From positions 1,860,001-1,924,000 of the forward strand of contig JAFCIZ010000007.1 in NCBI GenBank assembly GCA_017871115.1: 64,000 bases of DNA, given 5' to 3'. The translations under genes and the position numbers were made by a program. Positions within the stretch are counted from its first letter, which is position 1; each line of letters begins with the position of its first letter. The DNA is from Cunninghamella blakesleeana. Its lineage: Eukaryota > Mucoromycota > Mucoromycetes > Mucorales > Cunninghamellaceae. Shown here one piece after another: positions 44,207 to 55,961 of this stretch. Below the pieces are notes generated by a model. It was given only the letters and a program-made list of their open reading frames with translations. It was not told where the DNA came from and searched no databases.

Positions 44207-45614
44207 CTATTTCTTTCTAACTTCGTCATTTAGCCCCTTTCTATTTCTAGCGATTTCTATGGCGTAAAACTATATAAGAAATAAATAAAATACATAATAA
44301 TATTATTATTAATATTATTATCTTTGTTACACATCCTTTCTAACGCTGTAATAATATCTTTTTCCATTTGTCTCCTTTTATCTCTTTATTACTCTTTATA
44401 GTATCATTTTCATCTCTTTTTATATGCTATATATATATTGTCTTTTATATATATATTATTATTATCGTTTTATTTGTTTTATATATCATGCTGTATTATT
44501 ATTATTCTTTTATCTTTTTTTTCCCTTTATTGATTTTCCATTTTTACCTGCATGCGTACACCTACATGGTGTATTGGTTGTTGACAAAATTTATAAATAA
44601 ATAAATAAAAAAGTACAAGTAAGCAAGACATACATAATTCAATGGCAAAAATAAAAAAAAAAAATTCCCTTTTTTTATCCTTATTCTTGTTTTTTTTTTT
44701 TTTTTAATTATCTTATTTATTTATTTGTAGTCCTTACCAAACATAGTATTTTGTTCTGTATAATCATCCCGAGCATCAATACGAATCAAGGTACCAAAGT
44801 TAAATTCTTTTACTCTTTTTTCATATTTGTTGATCCATAAACGCCATTTTTCTTTGCCTTCGACGGACTTGAATTGACTTTCATCTAAATGTTGTACATT
44901 GATTTCCGGAAAAGTTTCTTCAAAATCCTTATATATTTCATCATCAATACTAAAAAAAAAAAAGATATATAATATAAACATAAGTATATAATAATGCATA
45001 ATTATGTTTTTTTAATTTATTTTATTTCATTTTTCTTATCGTCCTATTTATCATCTCCCTTTTATTTCTTTTTCATTATTGTTTATATTTATTACCTTGT
45101 GAGACGAAGTTTGTTGGCATCAATATTTGATATCAATTTAAAATACGTTTCAGCGTGGTGCATAGCCTAATAATAGATATAGATATAAGCTTTTTGTTAT
45201 TAGATAAAAAAAAAAAAAAAAACCAGCGCTTAAAAAAATAACAAAAATATCTTATGCATAGTCTAAACAAAATAAAAACAATTTATTTTTTATATAATTA
45301 GCCTTATTTCTCTTTATATATTATTTATATATAAGATCATAGAAAAAAATATTCCATTTTTTAGTTTTTATTTTACCTTATATCTTTTTATTATTATCAT
45401 GATGATTATAACTTGCCTTGACAGCCCATTGCTTTTCTAGTTTTAAACGAAATATAATAATAACAATAATAAAATAAAAGGCAGGATTAATAAAAGTTGA
45501 TCTAATAGATCTCTTCTATAATTGTTATAAGTATTTATAATACAGTTTCATATTTATCATTAATTTACCAATATCTTCAAGTTGTTCTAATTCATCGGCT
45601 GAAGGCAAAGGCAT
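44207..45614 (-). CDS. PBDC1 (CXorf26/YPL225W-like) protein with two microexons
   Basis: Six exons: 45614-45569, 45436-45417 (20 nt), 45166-45096, 44949-44738, 44561-44548 (14 nt), 44269-44207; 141 aa. It belongs to the PBDC1/YPL225W family of small conserved cytosolic proteins; the yeast member was linked to EF-Tu-fold (eEF1A) chaperoning. Matching blocks: KQWAVKAMHHAETYFKLI, KWRLWINKYEKRVKEFNFGT, and the C-terminal FYAIEIARNRKGLN, encoded by the last exon. The 14-nt exon supplies GVRMQ, aligned with the APRIQ of animal PBDC1. A naive reading stops at 44721 and would lose the conserved C-terminus. The intron after the 20-nt exon starts AAG|GCAAGT, a GC-AG intron. It shares a 327-nt divergent promoter with VPS41. 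Confidence 0.9.
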
Positions 45615-45941
45615 CTTTATATTTATTTTTTATAATAGAAGAAAAAAATAATAGTAAAAGAAAAAAAAAACAAAATAAAGGCTTGAAAAAAAAAGTATGA
45701 AAAAAAATTCGGTCGGAACTTAATTTTTTTTAAAGCTTCAACTGTTTCAACTCCTAAATTTTTTATAACGCTTTTTCTTTCCTTTTCTTTTTTCAAAAAA
45801 AAAAATATCTTATACCAACTATTATTTAAATATATATAATTCTTTTCATATTACCATTTATTTAACAATATTAATATTTATTATTTATTTATTACAAGAA
45901 ATAAAATAAAATAAAATAAAAAACGGCGATATTTATATATC
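45615..45941. promoter_or_regulatory. Bidirectional promoter, PBDC1 gene / VPS41
   Basis: Only 327 nt separate the two divergent start codons. The interval has a T9A3 tract at about 45724-45735, a GGTCGGAAC-containing GC island at 45711-45719 and AATAAAATA repeats close to the VPS41 start. Confidence 0.5.
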
Positions 45942-48900
45942 ATGGATCCAACTACAGCAACAACAAAAGAAGAATCAGATACATATTCACAAAAAGATGC
46001 ACCTTCTATGATTGGTACAGATAACGAATCAATGAAAAGTCATAAAAGTGAAAGGGATGAAGAATCTTATTATGAGGAAGAAGAATCTTATTATGAAGAA
46101 GATGGAGAAGAAGAAGAAGAAGAAACTGATGATGACGAAGATATTGATGAGGAACCAAAATTAAAATATAGACGTTTAAGTGCTGGCATACGTGATTTAC
46201 TTGAAAAAGATACTGCTTCTACTTTAAAAGTAACTGAAAAGTTTGTGGTAATATAGCTATAAAAGCAATGAATAATATTATATACCTTTAAAAAAAATAG
46301 AAAAAAGTAAATATATTATTACTCGCATCTATATTTATACTTCTTTTTTTATATTTCTAAACTAGGCCCTTGGAACTCATTGGGGAGCTGTACATATATT
46401 GGATTTTGAAGGCAATATCGTCAAATCATTTCAACATCACAAAGCAACCGTCAATGATTTATCCATCGATGCTTCCGATGAATATATTGCTAGTGCATCC
46501 GACGATGGTAAAAAAATAGAAAAGATAAAAATTAATTCATGAAATAGAATTGGTATCTCATTCTTTTTTTCATTCTTACCTTCTCTATATCTTTCCTTAT
46601 TTCTTTCTTTCTTGTTTATCTATATAGGTAAGGTTTATATATATGCACTATATACATCAGAAATCCAACATTTCGATTATCGACGACCTGTAAAAGCAGT
46701 AGCTATTGATCCTGATTATGCCCATAAAAAAACACGCCAATTTGTATCAGGAGGTATGGCGGAACAATTAATTATGAATGAAAAAGGTTGGTTAGGACAT
46801 CAGAATATAGTTTTACATGCAAATGAAGGGCCCATTTATTCTATACAATGGCGGAATCATTTTATTGCTTGGGCTAATGATACTGGTGTTAAAGTATATG
46901 ATACTCAATCCAATTTGAGGATCACTTACATTGATCGTCCGGCTGGTAGTCCTCGCTCTGATTTATATAAATGTCGTATGGTTTGGAAAAATGATACTAC
47001 GTTACTTATTGGCTGGGCTGATACCGTTAAAGTAGCTGTTGTAGAGGTATTAAAATAATAATAATAAAACAATAAAAATAATGGCAATGTCAATATTTAT
47101 TTATTTTTTAAAAAAAAATATCAATTCATATTTATAGGAAAAACCAAAACATTTACAAATGCAAGGACAACCAAATTATTATATGAAAGTTATATCAGTT
47201 GTACAAACGGAATATATTATCAGTGGAATAGCGCCATTTAATGATACCATTTTAATATTAGCGTATATGATTGAAGAAGATCTAGGTTCCATGGATATTG
47301 ATGCCCAAATCCCTGATGATTATCAACAAAAGCGACGTTTAGCATCACGACCAGAATTACATATCCTTGATCAACATACCAATGAAGAAATCTCAGCTGA
47401 TGTATTAGCATTAAATGGATATGAATTATACCAAGCTAATGATTACGTGTTAGGGTTTTTAATGGAAGAAGATATGTTTTATGTCATGGGTCCCAAAGAT
47501 GTGATTGTTGCAAGACCAAGAGGGTTAGATGATCATTTGGAATGGTTATTGGACCATGAAAAATATGGAGAAGCTTTTGAAGCTGCTCGCCAAGCTGCTC
47601 TTATGTATGGTACTACGAAGGATGAACAAGATGATAGTATTGAAATAATTAATGGTAGTAAACGATTTAATGTGAGAGATATTGGTGAAACGTACTTGAA
47701 TTGGTTAATGAAAGAAGAAAGATTCAACGATGCTGCAAAAGAATGTAAAAGTGTACTCCGTAATGATAAAAATTTATGGGAAGACTGGATTTTTAAATTC
47801 ACTGAAATGGGTCAACTTGGGGTAAAAAAGAAAACAAAAAAGAAAAATAACTATAAACATAATGAAATGAACTTTATATACATTTCAATGCATTTATTAA
47901 CCTATTCATTCTTTTACTTTATTGTATTATATTATAGGCTATTGCTACCTATATTCCTATTAAAGATCCTCAACTAAGTAATACTGTTTATGAAATTGTA
48001 TTAGCATGGTATATGAAATCTGATCAAAAGGTACTATAAATTTATTATAAGAAATGAAGAAAAAGAAAATATTTATTTATATATATATATATATATATTA
48101 TTAACAACGATGATAATAATATTAGGGTTTGCTCGATACGATTCACCAATGGCCACGCGATTTATATAGTATTTCAAACGTTATAGATGCTGTAGAAGAT
48201 TGTTTATCTAAAGATAAAAATAATGAAATTCTATTAGAATCATTAGCTGATTTGTAAGTGATGTTGTCATTATTTTTTATTTTATTTGATATCTATACCT
48301 ATATTCATTATTTTCACTATTAATATAGGTACACCTATAATAATCGACCTGATAAAGCTATTGAGTATAATTTAAGATTAAGAAGACCTAATGCTTTTGA
48401 GCTTATTCAAGAATATAATATGTTTGATGCCGTAAAAGACAAAGCAGTATTGCTTATGGAATTTGATCAATATTTATTAGAAAAAGAACAAAATGATACA
48501 ACTAAAACACACCCAACTAAGAAACCAACCGATATGCCAGCTGTACAATTATTAGTCAAGAATAATGAAGCCATGCAGGTAAAATAAATAATAAGATGAT
48601 AAGTTAATTTATAACGATTTTTTTTTTGTATTAACATTTTTTTTATTATACTGTTTTTAGCCCGCAAAAATCGTACGACAACTTAAATCTCACCCTAAAT
48701 TTTTACATATTTATTTGGATGCATTATTCCAACGTGATCCCCATATCGGATATGAATTCCATGATTTACAGGTAAATAAAATAAATAGTAATAATAAAGC
48801 ATTTTTTGTATGATGGGAAAAAAAGGGATCATTTTTAACTCCTTTGTTTTTGTTTTTTTTAATAATAACAACTTTTTTAGGTTGAACTTTATGCAGATTA

Positions 48901-50185
48901 CGATTATCCAAAACTTCTAGATTTCCTTAGAACAAGCCATTATATATCATTAGAAAAGGTAATTATGGACTTTTTAACAAGATTAAATAAATACCATGTA
49001 TATATATTGAATATTAACTTAAACAATGATATATATATATATATTATATAGGCATATAAAGTATGTGAAAAGAAAGATTTGGTTCCTGAAATGGTATTTA
49101 TTCTTGGAAGAATGGGTGATAATAAGAAAGCTTTAATGTTAATTATTAATCGATTGGGTGATGTACAAAGGGCTATTGATTTTGCTAAAGAACAAAGGGA
49201 TGACGATTTATGGGAAGACCTTTTAACTTATTCTATGGATAAACCATGTAAATTTTTTAATATAATTATTTATCAATTTATATGTTTATATTAATTATTA
49301 TCCTCATCATTCTCATTTTTTTTTTTAATTATTTATATATGTATAGTATTTATTAAAGGATTATTAGAAAATGTTGGTACTGATATTGAACCACTTCGGT
49401 TAATTAAACGTATTCCGGATACATTGGAAATCCCTGAACTTAAAGAAGCTTTGCTTAAGATTTTACAAGATTATAATTTACAGGTATTAATAGTATTCAT
49501 TAATAAAATATAACCATTTATAGATCAAAGTCATATAATTAACTTTATGAATTTTCATTTTTTTTTAGATGTCACTTCATCAAGGATGTGAGAAGATTTT
49601 GGTTACTGATAGTGTATTTTTAGCCGATAGAATGTATAAGACCCAAAAACGCGGTATTAAATGTCAACGTAAGTGTGGTTTTCCCTCCAAAATAATAATA
49701 CATCTTTCTCCTTATTTAATAAAAAAAAAAAAAATCTTGGGAAAAAAACTTTTTTAAAAAAAGTTAAATTAATTGATCCATATTTTTATTAATTTATTTG
49801 CTTATAATTTATAGGAACCATGCTTTGTAATATATGTGAAAATCCAGTATTTGAAAATGATAATTTAGATGAGTTCCCAAATACAATTGTATTTTTCTGC
49901 CGACACGCTTATCATGAAAAATGTTTACAAGAAAAAGAATTGGGTGGAGATTATAATATAGATAATACAATTATCCATGCTGGTGCTTTATCAACAAAAA
50001 TTGATCATAGTACTATATTAAAATCAACCTCTAAAATGATATGTCCTTTATGCCAAGAACAAGTGGCTGGCGGCAATGCCTTTGTCAATAGAATGAAATC
50101 ACAAAGGAAAATTATCCCGCCAAAAAGATCAAACACAGCAAATTCATCCTCTTCATCAGAAAGGCATATAGGAACTGTTTATTAA
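45942..50185 (+). CDS. VPS41: VPS41, HOPS tethering complex subunit
   Basis: Thirteen exons: 45942-46247, 46366-46507, 46628-47046, 47138-47821, 47938-48030, 48126-48253, 48329-48578, 48661-48771, 48881-48958, 49052-49247, 49347-49483, 49569-49668, 49815-50185; 1004 aa. Vps41 is the HOPS subunit that binds Rab7/Ypt7 and drives late endosome/vacuole fusion. It has an acidic N-terminal extension (about 30-75, Glu/Asp/Tyr), a WD40 propeller (ALGTHWGAVHILDFEGN, HKATVNDLSI, ASASDDGKVYIYAL), a long alpha-solenoid with clathrin-type repeat, the conserved KILQDYNLQMSLHQGCEKIL, and a C-terminal RING-type zinc region (CNICENPV from about 886, FFCRHAYHEKCL, CPLCQE). Length equals yeast Vps41 (992). An acidic N-terminal stretch is also seen in yeast, where it binds curved membranes. 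Confidence 0.96.
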
Positions 50186-50952
50186 AAAATGAATTGGAAT
50201 TATCGTCATTTTTCCAATTTATTTTATTATAAATATTTTACCCTATTTCTATAAATTCAATATCTATCAAATTATCTATTGAAAATAATAATAACAATAA
50301 TAATATTAATATTAAATATATAAATATATGTATACCTCTTTTTTTATTGATATAGAGAATAAATTTTTTAATCTCAACATTATTTTTTAGAAAATCACCT
50401 ACCTACTACTCTTTTATCAGTTCTCTCAAATATCGTATTTCAATTTCTATATATACGAAACTCTTTCCATTTTAGGCATGGGATTAGGTAATATGAGAAA
50501 TATAAACTTTATCAATTTATATATATATACAATTTTCCTACGATTGTTTACAAACAATGTTCATGACATTTTTTTTATTTGTTTGTATTTATCTTTTTTT
50601 TGGCATTGTTTTTTTCCACTGTCTTTTTATTTTGACATGTTTACATGTATATATAATTACTTTTCACTCTATTCTTTTCAGTTATATATGATATATCGTA
50701 TACGTATAATCGATAAAAATAGAAATAATTATACAATAATGATATAAAAATGATATGGTGAGTTGACAGATTATTTTTATAGATTATCAATATTCTGAGA
50801 ATAAATTAAAACTTAATCTAGACGATTGTTAAACTCAAATTTTTTTTTTAAATAGTTCCCATTTTTTTTATAATTTGTTTCGAATCTTTTTTTTTTTTTT
50901 TTCTCTCATTTCATTAAATTGATATAATAAAATAAATAATAAAATAATAAAA
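50186..50952. other. Intergenic region, no gene seen
   Basis: 3' flank of VPS41 and promoter of the amine oxidase gene, with a T14 run at about 50888-50901. Frames such as 50478-50747 are Phe/Tyr/Ile-rich composition artefacts. Confidence 0.6.
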
Positions 50953-52790
50953 ATGCCTAAAGTTATTATTGTTGGAGGAGGATGTTTTGGACTTAGTACT
51001 GCTTATGCATTATCCTTAAAAGAAGAATATGAAGTGTTTGTTTTTGACAAAGAAGCGATTCCTGCAAGTGATGCTGCTTCTACTGGTAATAATAAAAATG
51101 AAAATATAAAGAAAATAATAATTATTATTAAAAAATAGAAGAGGATTATTCATGTATATACATTTTAAAAAAAGATATTAATAAAATTGTTAGATATGAT
51201 TACGGAGATGATGTTTTATATATGAAGTTAATGATGGAAGCATTACCATTATGGCATCAACTTAATAAAGAACGTTTAGAGGAAGGAGAGGAACCAGTTT
51301 TTCATCAAACAGGAGTCTTGATGATGAGTCAGAATGGATCTTATTCTAATTTTGAACGTAAAAGTTTAAGAGCTATTCGTGAAGCTGGATATGATCATGC
51401 TATTGAAGAATTGTTAACACCTGAAAGTATCATTCAACGTTTTCCTCAATTTGAAAGCGCTGTGAAAAATGGTTATAATATTGCTTATTTAAATAAACAA
51501 GGTGGTAAAGTATTAGTTTTATATTTGATATTATTTTATTTTATTTTAAAAGAAAAAAATGAAGGGAATATGAGAAATTAATAATAATAATGGATAAATC
51601 AGGAAAGTTTTTGATAAAAGAATCAGAACAAATCATTTTATTTTATTTTATTTGTATTTTTTTTCACATATTATTTTTATTTTATATATATTTTTAAAAT
51701 TTAGGTTGGTGTAACTCTGCAGAAGCTGTAAAGCATTTATATAAAAAGTGTTTAAAACAAGGTGTTCAATTTATAACTGGTAATGAAGGTATCTTTTTAT
51801 CATTGATATATTCAAAGGAAGATAATGTTACAGTAGAAGGGATCATGACACAAGATGGAAGAAGTCATCTTGCTGATAAAGTAGTAATAGCTGCTGGTGC
51901 TTGGACCCCTTCTTTAATCGACTGTGGCGGTTTGTTAACTGCTACTGGCCAAACTGTTGTTCATTTTCAACCTACCGGTCGCTTACTTGAAAGTTTTCAA
52001 AAAAATACTCCTGTATGGTGTGGAGATCTATCTAATACAGGTAATTATTATTTTAAAAAAAATAGGTGTAGAGAATCATTTTAATTTGATTTTAATTCTT
52101 TTTAATTCTTTATTGTTTTTATTTTTATTTATTTTTGAAAATAAAAAAAGGATGTTATGGATTTCCCGTTAATAAGGATGGTAAAATGAAAATTGGAATT
52201 CATAATAGTGGGTGTATTTGGCCATGTGAAAATAAAAAAGTATCCGTACCAAGAACACAAACTAGCCATCAAGGAGATACTATCCCATTATCAGGACTAC
52301 AGCAAATGAGAAAGTTCTTAGGTACTTTCTTACCTGAAACATCAGCTTTAGATATTACTTATTCAAGACTTTGTTGGTACTGTGATTCTATCGATGGTGA
52401 TTTTCTTATCAGTTATCATCCTAAATATCCAAATCTCATTGTCGCTAGTGGCTGTAGTGGTCATGGAATGAAGTAATTTTATAAAAAAAAAAAAAAAAGT
52501 AATTAGATAAAGTGTCATCCAATATTCATTTTTTCACTTTTCATTTTTTTTTTAAAAAAAAAAACTATAATAGATTTATACCTAATATTGGTTTTCAAAT
52601 TCGTAATGTTCTTGAAGGCATTTCAACTGACTATACAAGAGCTTGGGCTTGGAGAGAATTAGATAAATCAGAAATAAAATTGGATGGATTGAGAAATGGC
52701 GCTAATAAAGTATGCGGTATCATTAATGGTGATGAAGCTACGCGTTTAGTATCTTTGGACGAATTAAAAGCTGCTAGAGCTTCATTGTAA
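50953..52790 (+). CDS. FAD-dependent amine oxidase (sarcosine/pipecolate/saccharopine/fructosyl-amine oxidase family)
   Basis: Five exons: 50953-51085, 51175-51504, 51705-52040, 52151-52472, 52574-52790; 445 aa. The protein is a DAO-fold monomeric flavoenzyme: dinucleotide motif KVIIVGGGCFGLSTAYAL (3-20) and the AASTDINKIVRYDYGDD block typical of the fungal saccharopine/L-pipecolate and fructosyl amino-acid oxidases, where DxxKxxR follows the FAD site. Other family pieces: GGWCNSAEAVKHLY, VVIAAGAWTPSLID, GCSGHGMKFIPNIG. The cysteine in SGCSGHGMK is the likely covalent 8alpha-FAD ligand of this family. The substrate cannot be fixed from sequence. The C-terminus ends ASL; a canonical peroxisomal SKL is absent. 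It is convergent with the dienelactone hydrolase gene, 145 nt apart. Confidence 0.88.
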
Positions 52791-52935
52791 TAATTTTTTA
52801 TTTTTTTAGCTTAAGTGTATTTATTTATTTAATAATAAAAAGATTTGTTTACTCCTACAACTTTATTTCATTTAATAAATTGTATCGTATAATAGTACAG
52901 ATAATGATAATAATAATAATATAAAATGGCTATAT

Positions 52936-54062
52936 CTAAAGACTAGATTGATTGATAAAAGCTTCTTCGAAGAAGTCAACTGTCAATTGAATAGCTTCGG
53001 TAGTACGTTTTACATTAAGTTCATCAGTATAGTCTCCACGAGCAGCAGCAAAACCATGTGGCATATCTAAAAATTGAATACATTTATACATAATTTAGCC
53101 ACATTCTTCTATGTCTTTTTTACTTTTAATTTGGTAATTGAAATTATATATTTGTTATTACCATCAAAACGAACATGCTTGCATAATGAACCAAATGGTT
53201 TCTTATATAATACTTCCATATATTCAGTCTATAAAAGAAATTTCATGTTTTTTTAATAATAGAAAAAAGGATAAATTAATATTAAATATTAAAATGCATA
53301 TACAACCATAATGAAAAATATACATTTTATCTTACCATATCAGGTTCATCTTTAGAAGGAATGGCTAAAATGGGTGCCATAGCAGTTTCAGCATCTTTTA
53401 CATCAACAAATGAAGGGTGGATTAAAGAGAGACCAGCAAAGAATCGAGGTGAGTCTACAGCAGAATATTCAACACAAATCTAATTATAAAAAAAAGTAAG
53501 CCAAAATAAAATAAATAATCAATTCGATTATTTATTTTGTTATACTTATTTTATTTTTTATTGTATAAATTACTTTTGCTCCCCAACAAAATCCAATAAA
53601 ACCTCCAGACTTAAAACCACTTTCACGAAGAGAATCCACGACTTGATTAACCATAGGGAAAATCTATTAATACATATATAACTTTTGTAAGAACTTATCT
53701 TTTTCTCTACAGCTAATATATATATTATTTTTTATTCTATGTATGTACTTACAACTTCTTTACTTCCAACTCTAGTAACCCATTCTATTAATTTAACTCT
53801 ATCGCCCAATAATTTAGGATCACAATAATCACCACGTAAAAAATCAGGTACAAATACTTTATATCCACGCGTAGCAACAAGATCAGCAAATTGTTGGGTA
53901 TTTGGCCTATATACATATATATAAAATATTATATTATATAAACAGAAGTTCAGTAATTATTTATGTATCCAAATAAACGTATATATAATGTTTATAACAA
54001 CACAATAGAAGTAACTTACTTTAAACCAAAGATATCATAAACAATAACAATAGCGTGTTTAG

Positions 54063-54100
<38 letters not shown>

Positions 54101-54265
54101 CATATTAGTAATCATATCAAAGCAAATACATATATATTAAAATGATAAACTTACATCAGGACCAACAACATAGGTAGGTAAATCACCAAGGTTTTCAATA
54201 GTACCTTTAGCTATGTAATTAGATTCAACTGGTTTAATAGTGCAGCAAGCTTCAGAGTAAGACAT
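52936..54265 (-). CDS. Dienelactone hydrolase family protein
   Basis: Seven exons: 54265-54155, 54066-54020, 53906-53753, 53663-53574, 53479-53336, 53228-53162, 53066-52936; 247 aa. It is an alpha/beta hydrolase of the carboxymethylenebutenolidase type. The nucleophile is the Cys in GFCWGAK, the histidine lies in MPHGFAAARGDY, and the acid is probably the Asp of SKDEPDM. Other family blocks: AIVIVYDIFGLKPNTQQFAD and GYKVFVPDFLRGD. Length (about 245) is normal. The physiological substrate is unknown; in fungi such proteins are annotated broadly and also occur outside aromatic catabolism. The end reads SSL, a weak peroxisome-like tail at best. One intron (54067-54154) is partly a TA repeat. Confidence 0.93.
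54067..54100. repeat. (TA)n in dienelactone hydrolase intron
   Basis: About 16 ta units at the acceptor end of the 54067-54154 intron, on the gene strand directly before the AG. Confidence 0.85.
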
Positions 54266-54845
54266 GATTATTATTATTTTTACTGAATAAAAAGATAAAG
54301 AACATTTTTTTTTTTTTTTTGAATCGATTAAATATTCTAAATTGATGATAATTTATCCGAAAAATTTTTGGTGGAGTTTTTTTTTAAAAAAAGTATATTC
54401 AAATTAAACTTTTTCGGATACTACCGACCGAATCCTATTTTTTAGTAAAAAGCACTTTAAAAGTAGTGATTGATAGAACTAAATATATTCCGTCATTAAA
54501 CTGTCAATCACTTACGTTATTATTTTCTTAAAAAGGATCAAACAAAATAAAACAATGCAAAAAAAAAAATTAAATAGTTTATCCATTTAATTTTATCTTA
54601 CTTATTTTATCCTTATTTAGATAGTTATGTGTAATCCTTAAAAAACAAGTATTATAAATCAAATGGAAACAAATGGAAAAAATGTAAAGCATTACTCATT
54701 AATATCTCGTTTTGATAAAAAATGATATGAATGGGTATTTTTATTTTATTTTTATATGATCTTTTTTATTTGTTTTTATTTCTAATAAAAATATAAAAAT
54801 AAACAATAATAGTTAAGTTTGCATAGTAAAAACACTATTAAAAAA
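54266..54845. other. Promoter of dienelactone hydrolase / 3' flank of dehalogenase gene
   Basis: Contains a T9A7 block at 54377-54392 and a GC island with cggatactaccgaccgaatc at 54415-54434. No gene is seen. Confidence 0.5.
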
Positions 54846-55565
54846 TCAACACCCAAGCTTATCAGCAAGTTCAGTTAATTTTTTCACTTTAAAATCACAT
54901 TCTTTTATAACCTCATCAAAAGTATCTGTGGATCTTCCTGGACCATTTTCCAAAGGCCTTTCAATAAATGCAGTATGAAATCCTAATTGATGAGCTGCCT
55001 CAATATCATATTTATGACTTGCTACCATTAAACATTGGTGTGGTTGTACGTCCAATAGAGCTGCCATGGTGAGATAAGTTTTAGGTGTAGGCTTATATGC
55101 TTTAGCCAATTCCGCGGATAATATACAATCAAAAGGTAACTGAGCTGCTTTCACCATATCTACTAATAATTTCATTCCTCCATTTGATAATGTTGACAAT
55201 GTATATTGTTGACGTAACCTTGATAATCCGCTAATACTATCACCCCATGGAGGAAGAAAGTGCCATGCTAAAACCAACTTTTCACGTGTTTCTTCATTCC
55301 ATTTGTTTTTATCTATTTTATATTCATCCATTAATTCATCTAAAGAAGTACGTTGTAAATTATCTACTGTTGCCCATTCCTTTATTCCTTGATTAACTTG
55401 GTTAATAGAAGATGAATATTTACGGCGCCAAGCAAGTGTGAATGCATCAACGTCTAAATCAACTTGGGTTTCTTTTACAATTGTATTGATTTGTTGTGAT
55501 ACACCTGTATACCAATCAACGACTGTACCAAATACATCGAAAAATATTACTTTTATTTCTTTCAT
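54846..55565 (-). CDS. HAD-superfamily haloacid dehalogenase type II
   Basis: Intronless gene, 239 aa, one of only two intact intronless genes in the window. HAD motifs: I, nucleophile Asp10 in FFDVFGTVVDW; II, Ser in LSTLSNGG; Lys in LAKAYKPTPKTY; III/IV, LMVASHKYDIEAAHQLG. The pattern and length (about 230) match 2-haloacid dehalogenases of type II, which hydrolyse 2-halo acids through an aspartyl ester. The usual MVAAHNxDL is here MVASHKYDI, so activity on haloacids is uncertain and phosphatase activity is possible. Because all neighbouring genes are intron-rich, the lack of introns would suit acquisition by transfer or retroposition, but codon use does not look foreign. Confidence 0.93.
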   Translation of the reverse strand: MKEIKVIFFDVFGTVVDWYTGVSQQINTIVKETQVDLDVDAFTLAWRRKYSSSINQVNQGIKEWATVDNLQRTSLDELMDEYKIDKNKWNEETREKLVLAWHFLPPWGDSISGLSRLRQQYTLSTLSNGGMKLLVDMVKAAQLPFDCILSAELAKAYKPTPKTYLTMAALLDVQPHQCLMVASHKYDIEAAHQLGFHTAFIERPLENGPGRSTDTFDEVIKECDFKVKKLTELADKLGC

Positions 55566-55589
55566 TTCATTTAATGAACTTATAAATAC

Positions 55590-55605
55590 TTTTTTTAAAA
55601 AAAAA
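55590..55605. promoter_or_regulatory. T7A9 tract at the dehalogenase start
   Basis: Seven T followed by nine A, 25 nt upstream of the dehalogenase ATG; one of a recurring class of T-tract/A-tract blocks in this window. Confidence 0.4.
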
Positions 55606-55817
55606 TTAGGAGAAAAAAGGTACCTTGAAAAAAAAAAAACGGAATTTTAAATTTTATATGCTTGAAAAAAATAGCCAATCAGTTGAATTACATTCTTTTT
55701 TTAATATTGCATGAAAAAAGGAGCTCATCAAATTTATAAGACTGGCAGTTTTTATTTATTTCGTCTCATTTTTTTATTATTTTATTGTTTTATTAATTAT
55801 AAAAAATAAAGACAGAA

Positions 55818-55961
55818 AATCGACGCTTTCATCATATTGCTCCATGTAACACGTAAAGTTATGATACTGGAAATAATCAATCACGAATACAGTCACCACG
55901 AATAAAGGAGGTTCGTCAAGTAATCCAAAACCGAAATAACACATTAATTCCTCATTATTAA
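55818..55961 (+). pseudogene. Coding-like fragment with one internal stop
   Basis: Forty-eight codons in one frame, broken only by a TAA at 55854-55856. Content is unlike the surrounding AT drift: RRFHHIAPCNT before the stop, then IQSPRIKEVRQVIQNRNNTL after it. There is no ATG and no recognised family. It may be a relic of a gene or mobile element, or two small exons of an unmodelled gene. Confidence 0.3.

Noticed and set aside
44721..44999. 92-codon frame ending MFGKDYK as a stand-alone gene or 3' end of the PBDC1 gene
   Set aside because: It truncates the conserved C-terminus; splicing through a 14-nt exon to 44269-44207 restores it exactly in phase.
50478..50747. 89-codon frame between VPS41 and the amine oxidase
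   Set aside because: Phe/Tyr/Ile-rich, no codon bias, no domain; AT artefact.
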